Positions 8,627 through 18,800 of a stretch of 64,000 bases of DNA are shown here, piece by piece (the stretch's first letter is position 1; each line of letters starts with the position of its first letter). Source of the DNA: an uncultured Saprospiraceae bacterium (GTDB taxonomy: Bacteria > Bacteroidota > Bacteroidia > Chitinophagales > Saprospiraceae); assembly GCA_937959275.1 (NCBI GenBank), contig CALGLU010000058.1, positions 1-64,000 of the forward strand. The letters are read 5' to 3'. Position numbers and translations under genes: made by a program. Below the pieces are notes generated by a model that was not told the origin of the DNA, ran no database searches, and saw only the letters and a list, made by a program, of their open reading frames with translations.

Positions 8627-8701
8627 CGTATACTTAGCTGTAAGTCGAAGATGAGGTGTCAAGCATAAATCAAGTCTTTCCCTTTTAAAAAGCTGTGTCC
8701 A

Positions 8702-9202
8702 TTACCTCATCATTTTCATCAATGAAGAGCTTAATAGTTTGGATTCATTCTTCACGAAAATATCAAGTACTTTTTCTGCTTTACTCGAAAAATGTGAAAG
8801 CTCTTTAATGACTTTACAAAATTCATCTGACTCTGGACATTTAGCTTCTACACAAGAGCTTTGCTCTAACAATTGTATCATGGGGTCGAGTTCTTTTAAT
8901 TTTCGTCGCATCACGATAAGCTTAAAGACCTTCCAAAAATCTTTTTCTGCTTCAAAAAATTCTTTACGCTCTCCAGTAATGAGAACTTTGTGTACTAAGC
9001 CCCAATCGATCAGCTCTCGAATATTCATATTCACGTTGCCTCGCGACATTTTCAATATGCCCATTACTTCATCGGCACATAGAGAACGTTCGCTAATCAA
9101 TAATGCGCCATGAATTTGACCCATGGCTCGCTTGACGCCCCAGTTCATACAGAGCTTGCCCCACTCAGAAATAAATTTCTCCTTACTCTCTGAAAATTCC
9201 AT
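8702..9202 (-). CDS. GbsR/MarR-family transcriptional regulator
   Basis: A 166-residue protein beginning MEFSESKEKFISEWGKLCM. It has the GbsR-type N-terminal region (WGVKRAMGQIHGALLISE), a winged helix-turn-helix (about 30-95, LCADEVMGILKMSRGNVNMN and LIDWGLVHKVLITGERKEFF), and a helical C-terminal dimerisation part with two cysteines (CVEAKCPESDEFC). The family typically represses or activates neighbouring transport or biosynthesis genes in response to small solutes. It lies 75 bases upstream of the amidohydrolase on the same strand, so the two may share a transcript. Its target cannot be read from the sequence. Confidence 0.85.
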   Translation of the reverse strand: MEFSESKEKFISEWGKLCMNWGVKRAMGQIHGALLISERSLCADEVMGILKMSRGNVNMNIRELIDWGLVHKVLITGERKEFFEAEKDFWKVFKLIVMRRKLKELDPMIQLLEQSSCVEAKCPESDEFCKVIKELSHFSSKAEKVLDIFVKNESKLLSSSLMKMMR

Positions 9203-9272
9203 GTTATTTGTTAGTACTCGAGATAGTAATGTGGAAAATAGACAAAAAGTTTAGTTGATTCTAATATTTATC

Positions 9273-11297
9273 CTAAAGCGTGTGGATTATGACATCTTCT
9301 ATCCGATCTCCAACTTGAATTTGTTGTACAATATCTAAACCATCTATCACTTCTGCGAATAGGGTATATAGGCCATCTAAGTGCATTGTTGGAGAATGTG
9401 TAATGAAAAATTGACACGATTCTGTATGTTTCCCTGCTGAGGCCATACCAACTTTACCAACGGCATCATAACTAAGCTGAGGGACTTCAGTTCGAATTGT
9501 ATAGTCCAGGCTACCATATCCATCTCCGCGCGGGCACCCGCCTTGAGCTACAAAATTTGGGACGACTCTATGAAAAAACTTCCCATCATAAAAATTTTCT
9601 TGGGCAAGACCTATAAAATTAGCAACTGTACCTGGTGCCGCCGTGGGCTTCAACTGTAAAATGATATCGCCACGAGAAGTGCGAATTGTTGCACTTGTTG
9701 AATCTGTCACTCCATTCAGAAGGGTCCAATCAATCGGTTTTATATTGGAAGAATTAATTTGCTGTATGGTCGTGTCCTGTAGATAATTAATCGCATCCAC
9801 CAGAAAATTAGAGGTTTCCAATTCAGCAGGAAGTGATAATTTATTCAAAGCTGAATTCAAAAAATTATAATCCATTCTGAGGGATTTAAATTCTAAGTTG
9901 GGGTCTGACAATATTTGGCCAATGACAGCTAATTGTCCAGGGTCACCGTCAGCTGCAAGCTCAGCTATATAGCTTCCAATCTCTCCTGTTGCATATCGAT
10001 TTTTTGCTCGTGTGTTGTAGGCATATATCCATTTCGGGCTTTTTAATGCTGCTTGAAAGCCTTCGATCAATCCAAATTTAATTACAGGACTTTGTTGATC
10101 CTTTGCGAATGCATAAACAGCTTTATAATTTAAGACGTCCTCAGACATTGCTCGGATGTAGGCAGCTTTGGCATATACACTCTTTGTCCCATTCGATAGA
10201 TCTTTCAACTCATTAAATAGCATCGCACGTGTATTGATGTATCGATTAGGGACATGTCTGAGCTTGGCTTTGTATAGCGTCGACTGGACTTGCCAAGGAT
10301 AGTTATTTTTAGCATACTCCCTGTACAGCTCTATATCTCTTGCATTTCCATTTGTATACATATATTCTGATGCGAGTTGAGCAACATGGATATTGGGATC
10401 ATCCAATAATTCTAACATTGGCTTTATGACCTTAGCATAATTATAGTTACTCAATGCTCTAATAATATTCGTTTTGACTCTATAGTCAGTTTCAGATTGC
10501 AAACTCGATAATAGGTTTGCTTCTATTTCAGGATCATTTGTTTTTGCAAGGGTTGCTGCACAGGTCATGCGAATGTCTGCAGATGAATCACTTTCTACTA
10601 ATTTGGCCAATTGAAATTTATAAGGTTCAATATCAAGCTGCTTTGCTCGATAAAAATAATTAGCTGCTATCACTCTTAGATCTGCTGAATACTCGTCATC
10701 ATTTAAAAACTTCATCATGAGAGCTGTTGCCTTGTCATCATAAATATCTCTTAGCGCGTATCTATAGATTGATTTGGCCTGCCCTAATAACAATTGATCA
10801 TCAGATTTTGCATAGCTGCTGACAGATGCAATATTTTTTAAATTATCTAGCCCTCCTACTTTTCCAATCGACTCTAGAATATTCCGATTAAAAACATTAT
10901 TCAAATTAAGCGTTGAATCTTTTTGAATAAATGATTTCACAAGAACATCCTCAGCTGTCGGATCAGCTATTTGACCTATCGCATAAGCTGCTTCTTTTCT
11001 GACATCAATGGATTCATCTTTTAATAGCGAATTAAGTTTATACGCAGTGCCTGATAACTTCATAGAGCCAAAGGTCCGTGCTGCAGCCATACGGACAAAT
11101 TTATTAGGATGACTGAGTAACGGGACTAAACTATCTACTTGTTGAGCATTTTGAAAATTATAGATAGATTGTAGCAAAGGGTCTGACAGAGATAATGGTT
11201 TATCATTTAACTCTGATTCAGAGGCAGGGACACAGGATTCACCCAAAAAGATGATTAGGCAAATGAAGGTTGTTATAGTAGTGAGTCTGACAAGCAT
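9273..11297 (-). CDS. HEAT-repeat lipoprotein with C-terminal cyclophilin-type peptidyl-prolyl isomerase
   Basis: A 674-residue protein. The N terminus (MLVRLTTITTFICLIIFLGE) ends at a cysteine after SerGlu-like lipobox residues (GESC), so it is probably a lipoprotein. Residues about 45-500 are HEAT repeats, recognisable from paired helices such as FVRMAAARTFGSMK and DVRKEAAYAIGQIADPTAE. The last 130 residues are a cyclophilin domain (ATIRTSRGDIILQL, FFHRVVPNFVAQGG with the catalytic Arg, ESCQFFITHSP, LDGLYTLFAEV). This fusion suggests a periplasmic or outer-membrane-facing folding helper that docks clients through the HEAT solenoid. It is divergent from the exported hydrolase at 11370 with a 72-base gap. 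Confidence 0.9.
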   Translation of the reverse strand: MLVRLTTITTFICLIIFLGESCVPASESELNDKPLSLSDPLLQSIYNFQNAQQVDSLVPLLSHPNKFVRMAAARTFGSMKLSGTAYKLNSLLKDESIDVRKEAAYAIGQIADPTAEDVLVKSFIQKDSTLNLNNVFNRNILESIGKVGGLDNLKNIASVSSYAKSDDQLLLGQAKSIYRYALRDIYDDKATALMMKFLNDDEYSADLRVIAANYFYRAKQLDIEPYKFQLAKLVESDSSADIRMTCAATLAKTNDPEIEANLLSSLQSETDYRVKTNIIRALSNYNYAKVIKPMLELLDDPNIHVAQLASEYMYTNGNARDIELYREYAKNNYPWQVQSTLYKAKLRHVPNRYINTRAMLFNELKDLSNGTKSVYAKAAYIRAMSEDVLNYKAVYAFAKDQQSPVIKFGLIEGFQAALKSPKWIYAYNTRAKNRYATGEIGSYIAELAADGDPGQLAVIGQILSDPNLEFKSLRMDYNFLNSALNKLSLPAELETSNFLVDAINYLQDTTIQQINSSNIKPIDWTLLNGVTDSTSATIRTSRGDIILQLKPTAAPGTVANFIGLAQENFYDGKFFHRVVPNFVAQGGCPRGDGYGSLDYTIRTEVPQLSYDAVGKVGMASAGKHTESCQFFITHSPTMHLDGLYTLFAEVIDGLDIVQQIQVGDRIEDVIIHTL

Positions 11298-11353
11298 GGT
11301 ACAAAATTAAATATTCTATTTTCATTTTCGTGCATAACAGCTTTCTGAGTGGC

Positions 11354-11361
11354 TATATTTG
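11354..11361 (+). promoter_or_regulatory. Possible Bacteroidota -7 element (TATATTTG)
   Basis: TATATTTG matches the TAnnTTTG -7 consensus of Bacteroidota sigma factor. It lies only 8 bases before the ATG at 11370, so transcription would start almost at the codon and would favour the second Met (11376) as start. No good TTG -33 element is seen at the proper spacing, so this may be chance. Confidence 0.25.
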
Positions 11362-11369
11362 TCTAAAAG

Positions 11370-12815
11370 ATGCCTATGTCTTGCATTAAATACATTTTTC
11401 TTGCCTTTTTCTGCCTTAGTCAATATAAAACAAGTAGTCAACAGCTGATTTCAGCCGACTTAGCCATTTCTTTGGCCAAAGGAATTATTGAATTGAATCT
11501 GGGTACAGAGGTTGAAAATGATGTTGCTGCTTACAGGATATTATACACCACTACAGATTTGGAGGGGCGCTTGGACACTGCCAGCGGACTATTAGTGTTA
11601 CCAAATAATGTTGAAGGTCCATTTCCACAACTTATATATCAACACGGCACTGTGGATGGCCGATTTGATGTGCCATCAGAGTTGGCTGGTGGATGGGAAT
11701 TAGCCTTGGGCATTGCATCTTTTGGGTTTGTCACAATCACGCCAGACTTCCAAGGGCTCGGGACTTCACGTGGCATTCATCCTTATGTGCATGCTGACTC
11801 TGAAGCGCTGGCGGCGGTTGATATGCTCATTGCCGTGCAATCCTTCTTAAGGGACAGCAATATAGAGGTGACAGATAAATTATTCGTTACCGGGTATTCG
11901 CAAGGTGGACATGCTGCGATGGCAGCCCATCGAGCACTAGAACGAGACTATTCAGATCAATATAAAGTCACTGCATCTGCTCCCATGTCTGGGCCTTATA
12001 ACATTTCTGGAGCTATGCTTGATTTCACCTTAGGTGATTTGGAGTATAATTTTGTTGGTTACTTGGCTTGGACAACATTGTCTTACCAACGTGCCTACCC
12101 AGATCTAATGCCAGATTTAGATGTGATTTTCAAAGAAAAATATATTGCACCCATTCAGCAATTCACCACTGAAGAGATTGGTTTGGGAGAATTAAATCAA
12201 CAATTGAGAAGCTTAATTCTTGAAGACAGTAACATTGTACAACCGAAGTTCATGTTTACAGATGAAATATTGTCTATCATTTCAAATAGAGAAGACCATC
12301 CCATCAATGATGCCTTCAAAGCAAATGATCTTCATAATTGGCTACCAGTGGCACCCATCAGAATGTTGTATTGTGGCATGGACGAACAAGTTGCGTTTCA
12401 AAATGCACTTATTGCTGAAAGCACTATGATGCAATTAGGTGCTCCAGATGTTGCTGCTGTACTCATCGACGAAAATGGAAATCATGGTAGTTGTGTCATT
12501 CCTGCATCTCTTTATATGGTCGATTATTTTAAAGGATTCTTAGACCAAACATCACCTGTAAATGATGCCCTGTTACCGGCCGAAGAAATCAAACTATCCC
12601 CAAATCCTGCTTCTAATGAAATCCGCATAGACTATCCGAGCCACCTCATACCAAATCGTGTGACATTAATTAGCCCAATAGGACAAGCAATCTATACTAA
12701 TGAAGAAAAAGCTATGGACCAAATCAACATAAGTCAACTTGAGTCTGGTCTTTACTTTTTAAGAATAGAAATCGGCAAACAGTATGTGCTTAAGCCATTG
12801 GTTGTAGAGAAATAA
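11370..12815 (+). CDS. Secreted alpha/beta hydrolase (lipase-like) with T9SS sorting tail
   Basis: A 481-residue protein. The signal peptide is about residues 1-24 (CIKYIFLAFFCLSQ), and a start at the second Met (11376) is equally possible. The hydrolase core shows PQLIYQHGT, TPDFQGLGTSRG and the nucleophile elbow GYSQGGHAA (Ser near residue 178). The acid is probably in LYCGMDEQV and the His in NGNHGSCV. The arrangement resembles secretory-lipase-type alpha/beta hydrolases. The last 75 residues form a type-A CTD (LSPNPASNEIRIDYP, then LESGLYFLRIEIG), so it is exported by T9SS. It ends facing the terminator of the giant gene. Substrate is not deducible; an esterase or lipase is likely. Confidence 0.85.
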   Translation: MPMSCIKYIFLAFFCLSQYKTSSQQLISADLAISLAKGIIELNLGTEVENDVAAYRILYTTTDLEGRLDTASGLLVLPNNVEGPFPQLIYQHGTVDGRFDVPSELAGGWELALGIASFGFVTITPDFQGLGTSRGIHPYVHADSEALAAVDMLIAVQSFLRDSNIEVTDKLFVTGYSQGGHAAMAAHRALERDYSDQYKVTASAPMSGPYNISGAMLDFTLGDLEYNFVGYLAWTTLSYQRAYPDLMPDLDVIFKEKYIAPIQQFTTEEIGLGELNQQLRSLILEDSNIVQPKFMFTDEILSIISNREDHPINDAFKANDLHNWLPVAPIRMLYCGMDEQVAFQNALIAESTMMQLGAPDVAAVLIDENGNHGSCVIPASLYMVDYFKGFLDQTSPVNDALLPAEEIKLSPNPASNEIRIDYPSHLIPNRVTLISPIGQAIYTNEEKAMDQINISQLESGLYFLRIEIGKQYVLKPLVVEK

Positions 12816-12847
12816 TTATTTATTCCTTGTTTCATAACCGCCAGATT

Positions 12848-12878
12848 GAAAAAAAGCCCCGTGATAATTCACGGGGCT
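12848..12878 (-). terminator. Rho-independent terminator of the 4793-aa gene
   Basis: A perfect 10-bp stem, AGCCCCGTGA / TCACGGGGCT with a 4-base loop (12855-12878), is followed on the minus strand by a run of at least seven T. It lies 8 bases beyond the stop codon of the giant gene. On the plus strand there is no T-run, so it mainly serves the minus strand. Confidence 0.9.
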
Positions 12879-12885
12879 GCGCTAA

Positions 12886-15800
12886 TTATTCTATCAACAA
12901 TTCAATATACAAATCACTTTTTGTCTTATGTTTTATGACAATAATATCACTGGTAGAAAATTCAGTGAGATCAAAAATGATTTGATCATCAGTTAGTATT
13001 GTGTTTATTAGATCTTCTCTATTCATATTCGAAAACTGAATATCATAAGAATCCAAATCACCATCTATTCGAAATTCACCTGCAACAGGTTTTGAATAGA
13101 TCGTAATCGCATCCTCATCAACACATACATCTGTTGTTAAGTTTGCAATCGCCTCGCAAGAAAATGGATGTTCGTCAAGCACCTCAAATGTCAAACAGTC
13201 CAGCGTGCATTGTCCATTGTCTGAGACTTGGACTGTATAACTCCCAACTGGTAGATTGGTAAATAAACCGTTACCATCGTGTGATCCTGCTTCTGGCAGG
13301 AGAGCAAAGCTATAGTTACCTGACCCGCCGGTTGCCGTCACTTGAATAGACCCATCACTTGCACCAGGTGCAGTTACAAAGATTAGATTCTCATCAATCT
13401 CTCCTTCACAACTTGTCGTACTAACGATTAGCTCGAAATCATCACTTCCATTCCCTTCGTATCCTTTGGCAGAAAGTTCGAAACTAATGCTACTCACAGG
13501 TGACAATGTATTGATTTGTATTGAGCCTGCAGCTGCGCCATGATCTGGATTCGATTGAGCTTCGCTGCTTGCTAATATCCCGCTACTCTTTATCTCTCTG
13601 AAGAATTCTATATCACTCACCATTAGATTGTCTGTTCCAGCAAGTTTTTCTAGAGTGCCTTCACTTAGTAATCGCCAATTCGATGAATTGGACTGGCCAG
13701 ATGTCGTAACCCCTCCCAAACGATCTATATGGATAATAGGATCAGAGACTGGCTCATCAAAAACGATCGTTACAATTACATTATCGCTATCGTCATTTGG
13801 ACCAATCGGCTCTCCTTGTGCATCACTCAGTAAATCCCAGACGTATTGGAACCGAGACGCCGAAGCACCTGCTATCGCTCCGCTAAACCAATCTGAATTC
13901 CAAGTTGTGAAATTCTCATTGGCTTCAACTAACATAAAAGTAGAATTAGATTCTGTTGTGTAATTCATATTGACCTGCGCTCCATTTGCCAAGTTAGATC
14001 TATAATTACGGGTCCCGGCTGGCACCCAACCACTCGAAACAACCTCAACTTCTTCACACCCAAATTCTGCATCACATGATATGGGTTGAGGCGCTGCGAT
14101 AAATATTTGTGCACAGATTATTAATGTACTCGTTTCATCAGAAGCTAAAACAGTATATGCTCCACTCGGGAGATTTGTAAAGCTACCATCTCCATTATTT
14201 GTGCCTAAGCCGGGAAAAATAGAAAAGTCATATTGAGATACCGGCCCAGTTTCAATCGTGATAGTACCATCAGCCAATCCATAACATGTCACATCAGTAT
14301 ACATCACATTTTCACAGGTAATATCTTCACTGCAATTCACAACATTTACTAAGACCGAGTCTATAGATGAGACACCTGTAAAATTATCAGAAACAGTCAC
14401 TCGATACACTGTGCTTTCTTCAGGACTCACTTCTTTAATAGGTCCAAGGCCAAGATCATTATCCCAACTGTATGTTAACATTCCTGATCCACCAGATCCA
14501 ATAGCGATGATTGTTACAAACGGTTCTGGCCCTGTGCCTGGAAAGCAAAAATCTAAACTATCGATTAGCTTTACAGATATCTCACTTTGAATCGGGGTCT
14601 CAATGACCCAGCTTGTGGTATTCACATCAGTCCCTTGTAAACCACTTTGGTATTTATAAAACTGTGTCACGTCCAAGCCAATTGTAAACACACCATCCAA
14701 AAGAGTCGTGCTTTCAAAACCGCTCACCTCGTAGGTCGTTTCAGAAATGCTATTAACCACCAAGTCATCTGTACTCAAAATATTATTCTCATAATTTAAA
14801 AACAGTGCACTGGCTAATTGAGAATCATCCAAAACGGCGTCTGAAAATTCTAATGTTATCACTGATGGGTGAGCATTAAGGGCTAGACCGTCTTCAAAAT
14901 CCCAACTTGCAGTTAGTGATGTTTCATCTAAGTATAATGATTTATTCGCATCCACAGAAAAACCAGTATCATCGAGCGCCTCTACAACAAGAGCCGTATT
15001 CCCACCAGTCGGAAATTGAACAGGTGTCGTCATCACTCCAGCCATAATGGGGCCCATCGAACTTAACAATGTCAACGTACCATTATCATCTTGATAAATA
15101 TTCACGGTCTCTGCATCATCATTTATCGTATAACCAATCATTAAATCTAAACTGGAGGTTACACCATCCGTTGATGAAAAGCCTAGATCAGGTTGTATAG
15201 TCAAATCACTTACTATGATGCTATTCGTCCGATCTACAGTCCAGCTTGTTTGCTCTACACCAACTCCCGGATTTCCAGCAGAGTCAGATACTAGGGACAT
15301 ATCAATGCTGAACACATAGTCTGCCTCATCGTAGGTTAATTGCCCAAAACTTTCAATAGCATACCAGTCATTAACAGATACGACCTCAGTTGGTATGTCT
15401 GAAATATCAACCACTACACCATCTTTTGTCAAGCTTAATGCAGCGATATCAAGTGGCATTATATCTTCGTTAAAATTCATATTGACACCTGTGAAATGCT
15501 GATCATCAAGACCGCCTCCCACGTATCTTAGCAAGTTGACAAGACTCGGCGCTGCTGTATCCAGCTCAAAGAAGACAGACTGCGTCCCAATTCCAAACAT
15601 GCCATCTTGAGATTGGATATTTGGTAAGTCAACGATCAATTCGTATACTCCATCAGCACCTAGATGCGTGTCAATACCCGCAAGTTCTATTAATGTATTT
15701 TGGTTATTAAGTGAACTCACAGTAAACACACCGGTCTGAGGTACACCATCCAATAAAATAGTGAATCTATCCGCTGTTAGTGAATTGATATCCAGTGGCA

Positions 15801-18800
15801 TATTAAAGAGTAGTTGGATGGTATCGTAAGCATTCCCAATATTACCCTCAGGCAATCCTATGAACTGAACAACAGAAGGCACTGACAGGAATTGTGTCCA
15901 TGAAATTTGCTCTCCCACTTCACCAGCTGTAGCTGTCAGATCATTGATCCCAGTCGTTTGTACTGTAAATATGTAAAGCCCATTAGCTGTACTAACAGCA
16001 GAAATATCAATATCAAAGGTGACTGAATCAACTCTGGTGATCAGCACAGAATTATCAATAATATTCGAACCACCTTGCACGATCAAATTTAAATCTTCGA
16101 TCCCAAATGTTGTTTCATCTATGGCTTCGCTGAAGGTTACCGTTAAGCTTTCTACTTGCTCAGAAGTGATCCCATTAGGGTATCCTGAAATGTTAGCCAC
16201 GTAAGGCGGGTTCGGATCTTTAGTCGACCAGATGATATCATAGGTCACCTCATCAAAACCAGCGAACTCATCTACAATATGAAATTTATTCTCATAGACC
16301 GGTTCCTTACTATCAGGAATCGTCACAAAGGTCAGCCATACATTTGTCAAAGGAATCTCTTGTCCATCACTTCTTGTCACACTTAAAATTTCAAAATTCC
16401 CATTCCCCGGATCATCTAACTTGATGTAGTTCCATCCTTGGAGAGACGGATCCACATGTACTGTATTTGTGTTGCCAGCAGCTAGAAGATCACCAGTGAA
16501 ATAGCCAGCTTCTGCCTCATACACATCATAGACCGTATTCCCTTGAGACAGATATATTGCATCTGGTCTTTCCTCAGGATCCTGAATATCATTGATTAAA
16601 AAGTCATCTATGCCATCATCCTGTGTATAGACAGATATTGTCTGGATCAATTCATGAAGTTCGACACCACTAATGAGACTCAGATCAGGATTACCATAAC
16701 TGTTTAGATGGACTAGGTTCGTCTCATAGTTAATGAAATGCCCTAACAATGAACTCGTAAAGAACCACTGCCCCACTTTTGTGCTTAATGGAGAAATATC
16801 CCCAAAGTTGATATTTGTAATTCCTAGATTTGCCTCTTCGCCTTGGAGTTGGGTACCGATAAGTTTGAAGTTAATCGCCAAACCTTTTTCGTTATCTATG
16901 ATTTCTGGTTGAGCGGATTCTATATTGACTCCCATAGCTGTACCATAGCCGTTATTCTCGATCATCACAGCAAGCTCTCCTGGCACAGTCGGTTCGATAG
17001 GATCTGTCAATGCGTCATCACCCAAGAGATCTCTATCCATGAAATAATGTAGATATAAATTTGGTGATGGATTTACTTGAAGTGTCACTGGAAACAATGG
17101 TACAGTCACGATAAGATTTGAAAATGGATCCTTATACGAAATACTACCTCCAAAGGAATAGCTAATTGGTACTGTTGGAGCTGCACCTATTTCAGGTATG
17201 AATAGGATTGTTGCCGTCCCATCTTCTTGCGCGTTCAATGTACCAGTCCCATCAATAGCTGTTAATTTATCTAAGCCAATCAATTCTATTTGAAATAAAT
17301 CATTGCTTAAGACACCTTGAGGATTCACGATTTCTAAGTTCAATTCTAATGAATCGATCATATCTGTTGGGTGACCATTGAGAACACCCAAGGTGCCTTC
17401 GAAAGCCTCCCGAGTTAAGGTGACTTCTTGGCTGATTTGAATGGTGACAGATGCACATACGCTTGCATCATCATCTTCACCCTCTTCTAAGATGGTCTTT
17501 ACTGCCTGATCGTGCATATCAACGATAGATAAGAATCCGCGATTGATAGCATAATTGTGGGCAGCTTGAAGATCAGCATAGTATTGATCTAGCAATGTCC
17601 GATCAATTATAGTCGGGTAGCTTGCGTTAGGCGAGAAGACATTATTTTGATAGGCGACTAATGATTCATTCCATCTCAAAATAAAGTCATCGATTTCTGA
17701 CACAGGAATATCGTAACCAACTAAGCTTGCAATAATATCATTAGCATCAGTTGTTGTGATTTCAATTTCTTGTTCAACGAATGGAAGAATTAATTCAGCA
17801 AAGGCTAAAACATTCTCATTTGCATACAGAGAAATTCCTACATATTCTTCATAATATGATTGATGTGCGCTATAACCAAATGTGGCTTGTTCTAGATTAA
17901 CTAATGCTTGTTGAATAATAGGAGGTAAATCCGTTTCAGCCAAATCTTCTTCTAAACCTTTTAATACTTTTCCAGAATCATTGCCTCTCAAAAACAATCC
18001 TAAATCGAAGCATGTGTTTGCTGCTCCAAGTATCCCGAAGGCACAACCAATAGGTCCTGGAACACATCCGAGCACCGAGACGGCTTTCGCTCCATTAGAT
18101 GAGTTAGGATCAGAAAATGTAGTCCCAACACTGATACCACATGCTGCTGCTGCAAGATATGGTTCAGGACCACAACCCACCGCTGCTAATAAAACATCTC
18201 GTAAGCAATCTAAATTCAGGCAATTGGTAGGGCCCGTAGCAACTGGCGTTGGATTTAATCCTGAAGACGGTGGACAATTTGAACAAGGACTCCCTGTCGG
18301 ATTAAAGCTACCTGGAGAGCTACAGAATCGTCCTAAAAACACAGTCGATTCTCCTCCATATTGCCAGACACCATTCGGCCCACATTCATACCAATAAGCC
18401 ACAGTAAATACATCCACACAATTCAATCCCATATTTTGAATTCGATTGGTTGTACCAAGGAAATCAGATACCTCATCTGTATTCTTAAACGCTTTTTCAT
18501 CTTCTGCTGCAAAACCGGGAGCATCTATTCGCCTCATGATGACAGGTACTTGTATAGCTTGTTGAGCTAGCAAATCAGTCGGCACATAATTCGTAATAAA
18601 TTCGTATTCCGCATCTGAAGGTAGATTGAGCTCCACATCTCTTGCTGTGATCAGTCCTTCATTCACTAATGTCACGTTAAAACTGTAGGTATCATTGCCA
18701 AACAATTCTGGCAGTTCCTTAGGTGCATCTATTGTGACAACAGGCATTGGCACATTCGTTTCAAATTCCATAATGAGGTCAACCTGATACTCATCTTCGA

